A stretch of DNA of 64,000 nt from CAZMBI01 sp964564675 (lineage in GTDB: Bacteria; Pseudomonadota; Alphaproteobacteria; Rickettsiales; UBA3002): contig CAZMBI010000003.1 of assembly GCA_964564675.1 (NCBI GenBank), positions 79,644-143,643 of the forward strand, given 5' to 3'. The translations under genes were made by a program, and so were the position numbers. The notes under the pieces are model-generated. The model did no database searches and had not been told where the DNA came from. It saw nothing but the letters and a program-made list of their open reading frames with translations. Shown here piece by piece: positions 35,101 through 43,513 of this stretch (positions are counted from its first letter, which is position 1; the number at the start of each line of letters is the position of its first letter).

Positions 35101-35371
35101 CCATGGTCGGCAGCAGGGCGTCGGGCTGTTCGGCTTCGATGATTTTCTCGACAATCTCCGGAGTGATAGGCTCCACATAGGTGGCGTCCGCCAGTTCCGG
35201 ATCGGTCATGATGGTCGCCGGATTGGAATTGACCAAAATGACGCGGTAGCCTTCCTCTTTCAGCGCCTTAACCGCCTGCGTACCGGAATAGTCAAACTCG
35301 CAGGCCTGGCCGATGACAATTGGACCGGCGCCGATGAGGAGGATAGAGGACAGGTCTGTGCGTTTAGGCAT
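32111..35371 (-). CDS. carB: Carbamoyl-phosphate synthase large subunit
   Basis: Makes carbamoyl phosphate from bicarbonate, ATP and ammonia delivered by CarA, for arginine and pyrimidine synthesis. 1086 residues, family length. Two homologous ATP-grasp halves are seen: the N-terminal carboxyphosphate half (SYTLGGSGGGIAYN, VIEMNPRVSRSS) and the C-terminal carbamate half (SYVLGGRAMAIL, IIEVNPRASRTVPF), then an allosteric MGS-like domain from about residue 950. The ATG overlaps the carA end by 8 bp. Confidence 0.97.
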   Translation of the reverse strand: MPKRTDLSSILLIGAGPIVIGQACEFDYSGTQAVKALKEEGYRVILVNSNPATIMTDPELADATYVEPITPEIVEKIIEAEQPDALLPTMGGQTALNCAKTLAESGVLEKYKVELIGANLQSINKAENRELFNKAMVRIGLDVPKNAIAHSLDEAREALERIGLPAIIRPSYTLGGSGGGIAYNRDEFEHIVSNGLDASPTHEVLIDESVLGWKEYEMEAVRDKADNCIIICSIENIDPMGVHTGDSITVAPALTLTDKEYQRLRDASLAVLREIGVDTGGSNVQFAVHPQTGRIVVIEMNPRVSRSSALASKATGFPIAKVAAKLAVGYTLDEVLNDITKATPASFEPTIDYIVTKIPRFTFEKFPGTEPLLTTAMKSVGEAMAIGRNFCESLQKAFRSMETGLSGLNEIPIDGYDPAAGDLDPVRAVLAQPSPDRLLKIAQALRFGMDPEAIAAITHYDPWFIAQLANIVSVEQRIQAQGLPSDKVGFLKLKQLGFSDRRLSELSSLSEDAVTAWRHNLDIHPVFKRVDTCAAEFEALTPYLYSCYEGDGVSEPECEARPTDRQKIVILGGGPNRIGQGIEFDYCCVHAAYALKDAGYETIMINCNPETVSTDYDTADRLYFEPLTAEDVIEIIRKEQKKGFVHGVVVQFGGQTPLKLAKALAAADIPIIGTSPDSIDLAEDRERFQRLLFSLDLKQPENHICHSGEEVMMQAERIGFPVVVRPSYVLGGRAMAILHDTESLKHYVSEIVQLFGEGPILLDGYLQDAIELDVDALSDGKRVFVAGIMEHIEEAGIHSGDSACSLPPYSIGPELVAELRQQTVALAKGLKVNGLMNVQFAIKDGEVYIIEVNPRASRTVPFVAKTTGVPIAKIAARLMAAETLEDFTLPPEDHVREHIAVKEAVFPFARFPGVDVILGPEMKSTGEAMGIDREFSLAYGKAQLAAGTLLPKRGTVFVSVKDTDKPVMLPVAKQLVGLGFELIATRGTAAFLEAEGVAVQRVNKVREGRPHIVDRMKDGEVALVINTTEGAAAIADSFSIRRTALLGKIPYTTTLPGARALARALKAMHSSDGGISVRPLQAYFNS

Positions 35372-36569
35372 GGGCGCCTCGGCCAGCTTTCGATTGGTTC
35401 ATCGTCTCCACGAATTGCTCGAACAGGTGGCGACTGTCATGCGGGCCGGGCGAGCTTTCGGGGTGATACTGTATGCCCACGATCGGCTTATCCGTCACGC
35501 GCATGCCGGCGATCGTCCCGTCAAACAGCGACAGATGCGTCACCTCCAGCTTGGCGGGCAGATTGGCGTGGCTGACGACAAAGCCGTGGTTCTGGCTGGT
35601 AATTTCGACTTGTTTGTCCGCCTGGCACTGAATCGGATGATTGGCGCCGTGATGGCCCTGATGCATCTTCTCGGTTTTAGCGCCCAGCGCCAGTCCCAGC
35701 AATTGATGCCCCAGACAGATGCCAAACAGGGGAATATCGGCGCGGATCAGCGCCTTAATAACCGGCACGGCATATTCCCCGGTAGCCGCCGGATCGCCCG
35801 GGCCGTTAGACAGCAACACGCCATCGGGCTTGAGTTTGAGGATCGCTTCGGCGCCGGTGGTTGCCGGCACGGCCGTGACCCGGCAATTGAGGCTGGCCAG
35901 CGAGCGTAGGATATTATGTTTGCAGCCGTAATCGACCACCACGACATGGAAACGAGCCTCCGGGGAAGGCGATTCAGGCGTATCGGAGTATTCGTTGCCC
36001 CATTCCCATCGCCTCTTTTTCCATTCATACGGCTGATCGCAAGTGACCCCTTTCGCCAGTTCCATTCCTTCCAAAGACGGCAATTTCGCCAGCCTGTCTT
36101 TCGCTTCCCCCACCTGATCCGCAAATTCCGAATCCTCATCCCGGAAGATGATCGCCACGTTACATGCTCCGTCCAGCCTGACGCGGCGTGTCAGGGCGCG
36201 GGTGTCAATGCCGCAAATGCCGGTAAGGCCGTGTTCTGTTAGCCAGGTGCCGAGGCTTTGCTGCTGGCGCCAGTTGGAAGGCCCGGTAATGCCCTCGCGC
36301 AGGATCAGCCCGGCGGCGAAAGGCCGGCGCGCTTCAACGTCTTCCGGATTGCAGCCAACATTGCCGATATGGGGAAAGGTAAAGGTGATGATCTGGCCGG
36401 CATAAGACGGGTCGGTCAGGATTTCCTGATAGCCCGTCATTGCCGTGTGAAAGCAGATCTCACCGAGGCCCAGGCCGGGTTTGCCGATGCCGTAACCGTA
36501 AAACATATCCCCCGTTGGCAGCAGCAGGGCTGCGTTATAGTCAGCGGGAAGGCTTTCGGCGTCGCGCAT
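35364..36569 (-). CDS. carA: Carbamoyl-phosphate synthase small subunit
   Basis: Glutaminase subunit that supplies ammonia to CarB. 401 residues: N-terminal CPSase domain (TGMTGYQEILTDPSY-like MTGYQEILTDPSYAGQ), C-terminal class I amidotransferase with the nucleophile in GICLGHQLL and the His-Glu pair in QYHPESSPG. The ATG at 36569 has AAGGA six bases upstream. A good promoter lies about 55 bp upstream. Confidence 0.96.
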   Translation of the reverse strand: MRDAESLPADYNAALLLPTGDMFYGYGIGKPGLGLGEICFHTAMTGYQEILTDPSYAGQIITFTFPHIGNVGCNPEDVEARRPFAAGLILREGITGPSNWRQQQSLGTWLTEHGLTGICGIDTRALTRRVRLDGACNVAIIFRDEDSEFADQVGEAKDRLAKLPSLEGMELAKGVTCDQPYEWKKRRWEWGNEYSDTPESPSPEARFHVVVVDYGCKHNILRSLASLNCRVTAVPATTGAEAILKLKPDGVLLSNGPGDPAATGEYAVPVIKALIRADIPLFGICLGHQLLGLALGAKTEKMHQGHHGANHPIQCQADKQVEITSQNHGFVVSHANLPAKLEVTHLSLFDGTIAGMRVTDKPIVGIQYHPESSPGPHDSRHLFEQFVETMNQSKAGRGAHA

Positions 36570-36622
36570 GCAGTGTCCTTGCACTTGTTATTGGCCTGCC
36601 GGGTTGCGGGCAAATTGACGGG

Positions 36623-36651
36623 AACATAAGGAATGCGAAGGGGGCGGTCAA
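36623..36651 (-). promoter_or_regulatory. Promoter of carAB
   Basis: On the minus strand, TTGACC (36646-36651), 17-bp spacer and TATGTT (36623-36628). Confidence 0.65.
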
Positions 36652-36679
36652 GCGCTTTTGATGGCTCGCGCCGCTCCCC

Positions 36680-36933
36680 TTACCGGGTGCCTTTCAGATG
36701 CCCGGTAAGATATTTATGTAAGACGCTGGCGGCCAGGGTCTGATAGGGCAGGCCTTCTTCCGCCGCACGCCGTTTGAGCATGGTCAGACCGGCGGAAGAC
36801 AGGCGGATATTAATCCGCGCATCTTTACGCAGATAATGACGTGCCGATTGTTTTAATGGGCTTTTCGATCGGGATACATGGCAGGATTGGAATGTTCACG
36901 CATAGTGATAACGGCTTCCGCTTCAATCAGCAT
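36680..36933 (-). pseudogene. Frameshifted CopG/BrnA-type antitoxin gene
   Basis: The minus strand encodes MLIEAEAVITMREHSNP...PDRK from an ATG at 36933 (AAGG six bases upstream) for 24 codons, then shifts frame at an A4 run (36862-36865). The shifted frame continues as a ribbon-helix-helix antitoxin: RKDARINIRLSSAGLTML, then EEGLPYQTLAASVLHKYL, to a TAA at 36680. The in-frame reading stops two codons after the A run. One missing A would restore an 85-residue antitoxin of the CopG/BrnA sort. No toxin gene lies upstream, where only about 50 bp separate it from phaZ, so it looks like an orphan, decaying remnant. Confidence 0.65.
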
Positions 36934-36984
36934 AATAACCTTTTGTCTCAGATGCATAAATCTATAAATATGCTGAGGAAATGG

Positions 36985-38310
36985 TTAACGATGGGCTTCG
37001 ATCCACTCGGTGATCACCGGGCGGACCTGTTCGCGATAGCGGCGACCGTTGAAAATCCCGTAATGACCGACATTTTTTTGCAGGTGATATTTTTTCATCG
37101 CATCGGGCAGCCCGCTGGAAATAGTCACCGCCGCCCGCGTCTGGCCAACTCCGGAGATATCATCCAGCTCGCCTTCGATCGCTAAAATCGCCGTTTTGTT
37201 GATGGCTTCGGGTTTGACCAGCTCGCCGTGATGCACCAGCTCACCTTTGGGCAGGGCGTGTTTTTTAAATACTTCCACGATGGTTTGCAGGTAAAATTCG
37301 GCGGGCAGGTCGGCCACCGAGAGATATTCATTGTAAAACTTACGGTGTGCCGACGCCGAGTCACCGTCGCCTTGCACCAGATGTTTAAACAGATTGATAT
37401 GGGCTTCGACATGGCGGTCGAGATTCATTGTCATAAAGCCGGTCAGCTGCAGGAAGCCGGGATAAACCCGCCGCATAAAGCCCGGATAGTTAAACGGCAC
37501 CCGCGTGATCACATTGCTTTCAAACCAGTGAATCGAGCGCTCCTTGGCCAGCCGGTTAACTCCGGTGGGGGCCTCGCGCGTATCGACCGGCCCGCCCATC
37601 AGGGTCATGGTTTTGGGCGTGCACGGGTCATCATGCTGGGACATCAGCGCCACTGCCGCATAAAGCGGCACCGCGGGCTGGCAGACCGCCATAGCATGCG
37701 TGTCGGGGCCAAGGTGATGCAGAAATTCGATCAGGTAATCGATATAGGTGTTCAGCGTGAACTCGCCAGCGGCCAGCGGCACATCGCGCGCATCAAGCCA
37801 GTCGGTGATATAGACATCATGATGCGGTATCAGCGCCTGCACGGTGCCGCGCAGCAGGGTGGCATGGTGGCCGGACATCGGCGCCACTATCAGTAGTTTA
37901 CCGGCATCGTGTTTGTCGCTGCGCTTGAAATGCCGCAGCTTGCAAAACGGTTTGACCAGGGCGATCTCCTGTTCCACATCAATCAGGCTGTCGTCCGGCT
38001 TTTTCACATGCCGGATACCGAATTCCGGCTTGGGATATTTTTTGGTCAGCCGCTCGATCAGTTCGCTGGCGGCGGCCATGTGGCGGCCATAATCTGTGTA
38101 GGACAGGGGGCTCAGCGGATTGGTAAACATGTATTTGCTGGCGCTAGCAAAAGCGCGGATCGGCGCCATGCCCACCGAATGCATCTCGTGGAACGAATAC
38201 AGATGGCTGTTTTCTAGGTACGGATACATGATCTCGTTTGCGCTGTAGGGTTCATAACAAAAGTAAGACGGTGTATTCTTGTTCTTTCGCGGTTCTGCGA
38301 TAGCCAACAT
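36985..38310 (-). CDS. phaZ: Intracellular polyhydroxyalkanoate depolymerase
   Basis: Cytoplasmic enzyme that degrades stored poly(3-hydroxybutyrate) granules. 441 residues with an alpha/beta-hydrolase core. The nucleophile motif is AVCQPAVP, with Cys in place of the usual lipase Ser as in the Ralstonia-type intracellular depolymerases; the catalytic His is likely in NVGHYGIFNGR near the C-terminus. No signal peptide. AAGGAG lies 8 bases before the ATG at 38310 (an upstream in-frame GTG at 38319 abuts this site). It pairs functionally with the phasin at 1.6 kb. Confidence 0.92.
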   Translation of the reverse strand: MLAIAEPRKNKNTPSYFCYEPYSANEIMYPYLENSHLYSFHEMHSVGMAPIRAFASASKYMFTNPLSPLSYTDYGRHMAAASELIERLTKKYPKPEFGIRHVKKPDDSLIDVEQEIALVKPFCKLRHFKRSDKHDAGKLLIVAPMSGHHATLLRGTVQALIPHHDVYITDWLDARDVPLAAGEFTLNTYIDYLIEFLHHLGPDTHAMAVCQPAVPLYAAVALMSQHDDPCTPKTMTLMGGPVDTREAPTGVNRLAKERSIHWFESNVITRVPFNYPGFMRRVYPGFLQLTGFMTMNLDRHVEAHINLFKHLVQGDGDSASAHRKFYNEYLSVADLPAEFYLQTIVEVFKKHALPKGELVHHGELVKPEAINKTAILAIEGELDDISGVGQTRAAVTISSGLPDAMKKYHLQKNVGHYGIFNGRRYREQVRPVITEWIEAHR

Positions 38311-38340
38311 GCCAGTCACTCCTTATTATTATACGCAATC

Positions 38341-38368
38341 AATGCTAAATAAATGATTAATCAGCATT
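38341..38368. repeat. AT-rich dyad upstream of phaZ
   Basis: AATGCT (38341-38346) and AGCATT (38363-38368) flank an AT-rich centre that is itself partly symmetrical. It lies about 30 bp upstream of the phaZ ATG in the probable promoter region and could be an operator. It does not contain the TGC-N3-GCA motif seen at the phasin promoter. Confidence 0.3.
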
Positions 38369-38530
38369 TCCGGAAAATGCAGCGGCCCGTTCCCCCGATA
38401 AAAGTGCTTTTATAACCATATATCTGGTATGATTATGGTATAAATATCACAATATACGGGGAATGCCCAGTATCGAGACAAAGTTGTGCACAGCAGCAAA
38501 AATTCCCGGTGTGCGCCAATTAAGGGCATT

Positions 38531-40195
38531 TCAGCGCTTTTCGGCGTCGCGCAACTTGCTGAGTTCCTCACCCATACGCCGGAGTGAGTCGCTACAGTCT
38601 TCGCGCGGCACGATTACCTCAATCACCCACATGTCCGGCGAGGCAAGCGCCTGGCCGATTGCTTCATCCAGTGCGCCGATGGTCTGCACCCGGGCCGATT
38701 GGCCATAGCCAAGCAGCTCGGTGACTTTGGTATAGTGCCACGGATGGATATTGTTAAACGGCCCATCAAGAATATGACGCTGCGTACCGTAACCGTCATT
38801 ATTGAGAATAAAAACAATCGGCGCCATGCCGTATTTGGCGGCGGTGGAAAGCTCGGTGCCGGTCATCTGGAAGGCGCCGTCGCCGACAATGCAGAATACG
38901 CGCGAGGCCGGCGAGGCCGCCATCGCCCCGATGGCGGCGGGCACGGCAAAACCCATCGACAGGTAATACGCATCGGAGAGGAAATTATTACGCTTGGCGG
39001 TTTTCAGCCCGATAGCGCCCAGCAGGGCATCGCCGGTATCGCAGATGACGGTGGAATCTTCGCCGATATGCAGCCCCAGCACGCGAAAAAATTGCTCGAT
39101 AGTCAAGTCGCGTTCTTCCTCCTCCGCGGTAACGGGCTGCGGTGCCGCTTGCGGTCCGGGGCGGGGGTGGTTGGCGAATACCGGCAACTCACATTGTACG
39201 AATTGTTCGAGAAAATCCTTAAAGCGCACATCATCGAAGGCGCGCAGGCCAACGCGGATTTTTTCACTGGTAGCCAAAATGGTGTGCTTGCGGGTGAGCT
39301 TGGCCGTGTTCATGCCCATAAAAACATCGGTAATGAATGCCCCGAGCATCAGCACGCAATCGCTGGATTCGACATAATCACGCACCTCGCTTTCCGATAA
39401 GCCGCCACTATACACGCCGAGATAATGCGGGTTGTGTTCGCTGATGACGCTCTTGCTGAGCAGGGTGGAGGCAATCGGGATATTGGCCTTTTTGGCAAGT
39501 TGAACGGCCAGATCGGTCAGTCCGAAGCGGTGCAGTTCGACATCGGCGATAATCACTGGCTTGCTCGCCTGCTTAAGCAAGGCTTCGGCGTCGGCGATGG
39601 CGGCATCGAGCAGCTCGGCATCGCTTTGCGGGGCCGGGATATTGCGCCGCGAAGGGATGCTGACCGGCATATCCACCACATCATACGGCACCTCGATATA
39701 GCCGGGCCGGCAATGCGCCTCCACCGCATCGATCACGCGCAGGATTTCCTCGGCGGCGTGTTCGGCATCGAGCAGCACGGTATTGGCGCAGGTGACCTCT
39801 TCATAGATGCGCCGTTGCGTATCGAATGTGCGCACCTTGTGATGCAGCAGCGGGTCAGCCACCCGATCAGACGGGGAGGGGCCGCCGGAGATCACCAGCA
39901 GCGGGCTTTTCTCGGCATAGGCGCAGGCCACCGCGTTAAGCATGTTCAGGCCGCCGACGCAATAAGTGATACAGGCCACGCCGATGGTGTTGGTCATGCG
40001 CGCATAGCCGTCAGCGGCAAAGCCGACCGCGGGTTCATGGGTCAGTGTGATCAGTTCAAGCGGCGACTTATCAAGCCAGCGAAAGGTGGGCAGGGCAAAA
40101 TCGCCGGGAATACCGAACGCATGGGTGACACCGCGGGCATATAGCGTATCGAACAGAAACGAACCGACGGTGGGCAGACGCGAGCTGTCAGACAT
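38531..40195 (-). CDS. Thiamine-dependent 2-oxoacid decarboxylase (pyruvate/indolepyruvate decarboxylase family)
   Basis: Non-oxidative decarboxylation of a 2-oxo acid to an aldehyde. 554 residues. The catalytic Glu is in THEPAVGFAADGYAR, the double His in LLHHKVRTFD, and the ThDP/Mg motif runs GDGAFQMTGTELS to ILNNDGYGT, all hallmarks of the PDC/IPDC/PPDC group. Substrate could be pyruvate (ethanol fermentation) or aromatic 2-oxo acids; I cannot choose from sequence alone. It is upstream of phaZ on the same strand, 220 bp apart, probably a separate unit. No alcohol or aldehyde dehydrogenase lies nearby. Confidence 0.85.
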   Translation of the reverse strand: MSDSSRLPTVGSFLFDTLYARGVTHAFGIPGDFALPTFRWLDKSPLELITLTHEPAVGFAADGYARMTNTIGVACITYCVGGLNMLNAVACAYAEKSPLLVISGGPSPSDRVADPLLHHKVRTFDTQRRIYEEVTCANTVLLDAEHAAEEILRVIDAVEAHCRPGYIEVPYDVVDMPVSIPSRRNIPAPQSDAELLDAAIADAEALLKQASKPVIIADVELHRFGLTDLAVQLAKKANIPIASTLLSKSVISEHNPHYLGVYSGGLSESEVRDYVESSDCVLMLGAFITDVFMGMNTAKLTRKHTILATSEKIRVGLRAFDDVRFKDFLEQFVQCELPVFANHPRPGPQAAPQPVTAEEEERDLTIEQFFRVLGLHIGEDSTVICDTGDALLGAIGLKTAKRNNFLSDAYYLSMGFAVPAAIGAMAASPASRVFCIVGDGAFQMTGTELSTAAKYGMAPIVFILNNDGYGTQRHILDGPFNNIHPWHYTKVTELLGYGQSARVQTIGALDEAIGQALASPDMWVIEVIVPREDCSDSLRRMGEELSKLRDAEKR

Positions 40196-40217
40196 GCGCC
40201 AGCAATAGCAAAAATCC

Positions 40218-40251
40218 GCGATGGCGACAATACCGATGTGTGACCCATCGC
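40218..40251. repeat. Inverted repeat in the leader of the decarboxylase gene
   Basis: GCGATGG (40218-40224) and CCATCGC (40245-40251) are perfect 7-bp arms around 20 nt, starting 23 bp upstream of the decarboxylase ATG. It could be an operator or leader hairpin; nothing identifies the regulator. The rest of the 40196-40386 gap is AT-rich with no gene seen. Confidence 0.35.
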
Positions 40252-40386
40252 CGCAGGCCCGGTAACCCCATCACAATAACGATCTAGACTGTTGGATTTA
40301 TTGAATAATAAAACGGGAAAAAAATGACAACAGCTCCTGAATTTGTTAAAATAATATTAATAAAACCGATGGCATGATAGAGACAT

Positions 40387-40575
40387 ATGGGAGAGGCAAG
40401 CAGACAGACGCAACCGGCGGATGCACCTTTGACACCGCAAGCTCAACAGGCGTCGGTATTGGGGGCATATGCGCAGTCAACCGGCCCGGTAAAAGGTCCG
40501 GATCCCGCCGTGGTTGCCGGCCACGCCCTGACCGAGCGTGGTGTGGCGCAGCAGACCGGCCCGTCAATAAGTTAA
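40387..40575 (+). CDS. Small hypothetical protein
   Basis: 62 codons, starting at an ATG after an AT-rich region with weak ribosome-binding sequence. The product is rich in Ala, Gln, Pro and Gly, with no hydrophobic segment, no cysteine and no recognised domain; it is probably disordered. Third codon positions become GC-rich in the second half, in keeping with real coding. Its stop overlaps the end of the convergent TRAP permease gene by 4 bp. It may be spurious. Confidence 0.35.
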   Translation: MGEASRQTQPADAPLTPQAQQASVLGAYAQSTGPVKGPDPAVVAGHALTERGVAQQTGPSIS

Positions 40576-42476
40576 GCGCGTTTCAGGGTATGTTTGTGCG
40601 AGAAATAGTTCGTGCCGGCCGCGATGCCGAACAAGGCCAGCGCAATGCCGCCAAACAGCAGGTCTTTATGCAGCAGCAGCGGCACGGCGGCGAAAAATAA
40701 CACGCGCTGCCACCAGGTGATTTTATGAAAGGCATAGGCCTCCAGCGCAAAAGCGAGGCTGAGCACCAGCGTCACGCTATACAGGCAGGCCAGCAAAAAC
40801 CCGTCCCAGGTGACGCTGTCGATAAACAGCACGTCGGAATAAATCATCATCACCGGCAGGGTGAAAAACCCGTTGGACAGTTTCATCGCTTCCACCGCCG
40901 AGCGCTGCGGCTTGGCGCCCGCCACGCCGGCAGCGGCAAACGCGGCCAGCGCCACCGGCGGCGTGATGTTGGAAGTCTGGGAAAGCCAGAAGATCACCAT
41001 ATGCGCCGCCAGCAGCGGCACGCCCATATTCTCCAGCGCCGGGGCGGCCATCACGGCGAGGATGATATACGCCGCGGTGACGGGCAGGCCCATACCGAGG
41101 ATAAAGGCGGCGATGGCGACCAGAATCAGCGCCCAGAAGACATGCCCGCCGGACAGGGAAATGACGAATTCGGTGAATTGCAGGCCGAGCCCGGTCTGGC
41201 CGATCACGCCGACAACGATGCCGGCGGTGGCGCAGGCGGTGGAAATCGGAATCATCATCACCGCGCCGTTGCGCAGGCCGGCCCAGATATGGCCAAGGCC
41301 GATGCGGGTGTGTTTACGCAGCAGACAGGCGACGATGATTGCCGCCGTACCGGCCGCGCCAACCAGCGTCGGCGGATAGTTCAACAGCAGCAAAACAGTA
41401 ATAAATATCAGCGGTAAAATGAAGTGAAAGCCGTAGCCGACGATTTCCTTTACGCTGGGACGGTCCTTGATGCCTTCCATGTTCAGTTTGCAGGCCATCA
41501 GATGCACATACAGCAGCACTGAGGTAAAATAGAGCAATGCCGGCACGATGGAAATCAGCACGATATCGCGATACGGCGTATTGGTGAACTCCGCCATCAC
41601 AAACGCGCCGGCGCCCATAATCGGTGGCATGATCTGCCCGCCTGTGGAGGCCGATGCCTCGATGCCTGCCGCCTGCTCGGATTTATAGCCGAGCTTTTTC
41701 ATCATCGGGATGGTCAGCGCGCCGACGGCGACCGCATTGGCAATCGCCGAGCCCGAGATCGAGCCCATACCGGCGGATGCCAGCACGCACGCTTTGGCCG
41801 GGCCGCCGCGATATTTACCGGCGGCGGCATAGGACAGATCGATCAGGAATTTGCCCACGCCGGTGGATTCTAAAAACGCGCCGAACAGCACGAACATAAA
41901 TACGGCCGTGGCGGCAATGCCCAGCGGCGCGCCATATACCCCTTCGGACGTGAATACCTGAAAGCGCACGATCCGCTCAAACGAAAAGCCGGGCGTGGCA
42001 ATGGCGTCGGGCAGCAGGTTGCCGAAGGCAGCATAGGCAAGAAAGATCAGGCCGATCAGCGCCATTTCCCAGCCCACGGCGCGGCGCGTGGCTTCGATCA
42101 CCAGTAGCAGCAGCGCGCCCCCGGCGATGAAATCGGCGGGTATCAGCCCGTAAAGCAGATGGTCGATGCCGGCATAGTCAAAACCGACCGCCGCCAGCCC
42201 GGCATAAATAGCCAGTGCGCAGGCGGCCAGATCCACCAGCCGGCCGGCGCCGTAAAAGCGTGAAGCGGGCTGTTTTATCAGCGGGTATTTCATAAAGGCG
42301 AGAATCAGAATCCAGCTTAAATGGATTGGCCGGAAAAAGGTCGAGCCCAGGCTGGCCATCACCGCTTCATGCAGCTGAAACAGCGACAGCGCCACCGCCA
42401 GCCAGAACATGGCGGGCATGATAAGCCGGTCGATGGCGTTGGTGGCCGGTGCTGTTTCCGCCTGATGCATGGTCAA
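40572..42476 (-). CDS. TRAP transporter fused permease (DctQM, 4TM/12TM)
   Basis: Inner-membrane permease of a TRAP transporter in which the small (4-helix) and large (12-helix) subunits are fused, as is typical of TAXI-type systems; 634 residues, about 16 to 18 hydrophobic segments. The GIEASASTGGQIMPPIMGAGAF segment in the large-subunit half is a conserved TRAP feature (I cite only GGQIMPPIMGAGAF). It uses a sodium gradient with the binding protein encoded directly upstream (ATGA overlap). Substrate unknown; TAXI systems often carry dicarboxylates or glutamate. Confidence 0.9.
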   Translation of the reverse strand: MTMHQAETAPATNAIDRLIMPAMFWLAVALSLFQLHEAVMASLGSTFFRPIHLSWILILAFMKYPLIKQPASRFYGAGRLVDLAACALAIYAGLAAVGFDYAGIDHLLYGLIPADFIAGGALLLLVIEATRRAVGWEMALIGLIFLAYAAFGNLLPDAIATPGFSFERIVRFQVFTSEGVYGAPLGIAATAVFMFVLFGAFLESTGVGKFLIDLSYAAAGKYRGGPAKACVLASAGMGSISGSAIANAVAVGALTIPMMKKLGYKSEQAAGIEASASTGGQIMPPIMGAGAFVMAEFTNTPYRDIVLISIVPALLYFTSVLLYVHLMACKLNMEGIKDRPSVKEIVGYGFHFILPLIFITVLLLLNYPPTLVGAAGTAAIIVACLLRKHTRIGLGHIWAGLRNGAVMMIPISTACATAGIVVGVIGQTGLGLQFTEFVISLSGGHVFWALILVAIAAFILGMGLPVTAAYIILAVMAAPALENMGVPLLAAHMVIFWLSQTSNITPPVALAAFAAAGVAGAKPQRSAVEAMKLSNGFFTLPVMMIYSDVLFIDSVTWDGFLLACLYSVTLVLSLAFALEAYAFHKITWWQRVLFFAAVPLLLHKDLLFGGIALALFGIAAGTNYFSHKHTLKRA

Positions 42477-43468
42477 TGCGTCTCCTTATCCCCCTCCTCC
42501 GCACGGGAGGAGCGGCCCACCGCATGCTGCAGCCACCGCCTGGCCGCCGGATGTAAAATACCCTCGGCGTATTTCAGGCTGTTTTCCGGTGTCATAAAGC
42601 GCGCTGATTTGGTGACCCCCAGCATTTGTTTCTGATTGGCGAAAGCCGCCTTGATCAGCCGGGTCGCCATCTGATCGGGCACATCGCGATGCACCACCAG
42701 GAAGTTCCACAAAGTCACCGTCTGCAGGGGTGCGCCGACTTCCTTATATACGCCTTCAGGGATATCGATCGCGGTATAGGCCGGGAAAGCGTCGTGAATC
42801 CGCGCGATCTGGGCATCGGAAAATGCGATTAATGTGACGTCAGTGGTCAGGGCCAGTTCCACCAGCGCGGCCAAGCCCATGCCGCCGACCATGAATCCGG
42901 CGTCAATCGTGCCGGTTTTCAGGCTTTCGGCGGTTTCGGTATAACTCAGATACTGAATGTCGATTTCGTCTTCGGCGATGCCCAGCGTATTGAGGATATT
43001 CATCGTGGTGATCGCCGTACCCGATCCCGGCGCGCCGACGGATACGCGCTTGCCGCGCAGGTCCTCGATGGTGTCAATATCGGCCTGCGGGGTGGTGATG
43101 GCGTGCACGATGTTGGGATATAGCGCAAACAGCGCGCGTACGGGCAGGGGAAACGGGAAGATGCCTTCGCCGGCCACGGCGTCGCGCAGCGCATCGCCCT
43201 GCGAGATACCGAACTCGCTTTCCCCGCGCGCCACCTGGATGATATTTACCGCCGAGCCGCCGGTGACTTCGGCCTTGATATTAATATCAGGATAGGTTTT
43301 CGACCAGATCTGCGCCAGGCCGCCGCCGAAGGGATAATACAGCCCGCTCGGGCTGCCGGTGGCGATCGACATAGTGTCGCGCGGCGCCTGATAAGCGAAC
43401 TGGCCATCGCCCGCCCACGCGGCCAGTGGCAGACATAACAGCCAGACAAGCACCCCTACACGCACCAT
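42473..43468 (-). CDS. TAXI family TRAP solute receptor
   Basis: Periplasmic binding protein of the TRAP system. 331 residues with a Sec signal (hydrophobic run then AAWAGDG), and the TAXI pattern: IATGSPSGLYYPFGG near the mature N-terminus, AEVTGGSAVNI, and later VGAPGSGTAI. The ATG at 43468 gives a standard signal peptide; the longer frame begins with TTG at 43513. Its stop overlaps the permease start by 4 bp, so they form one operon. The C-terminal tail is charged. Confidence 0.9.
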   Translation of the reverse strand: MVRVGVLVWLLCLPLAAWAGDGQFAYQAPRDTMSIATGSPSGLYYPFGGGLAQIWSKTYPDINIKAEVTGGSAVNIIQVARGESEFGISQGDALRDAVAGEGIFPFPLPVRALFALYPNIVHAITTPQADIDTIEDLRGKRVSVGAPGSGTAITTMNILNTLGIAEDEIDIQYLSYTETAESLKTGTIDAGFMVGGMGLAALVELALTTDVTLIAFSDAQIARIHDAFPAYTAIDIPEGVYKEVGAPLQTVTLWNFLVVHRDVPDQMATRLIKAAFANQKQMLGVTKSARFMTPENSLKYAEGILHPAARRWLQHAVGRSSRAEEGDKETH

Positions 43469-43513
43469 GAACGCGAGCTTAGGCGGATTCGCCAACGGAT
43501 GCAAGCGGGCCAA

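Noticed and set aside
40285..40386. AT-rich stretch as a second replication origin or plasmid origin
   Set aside because: No DnaA boxes, iterons or replication gene nearby; more likely a promoter region.
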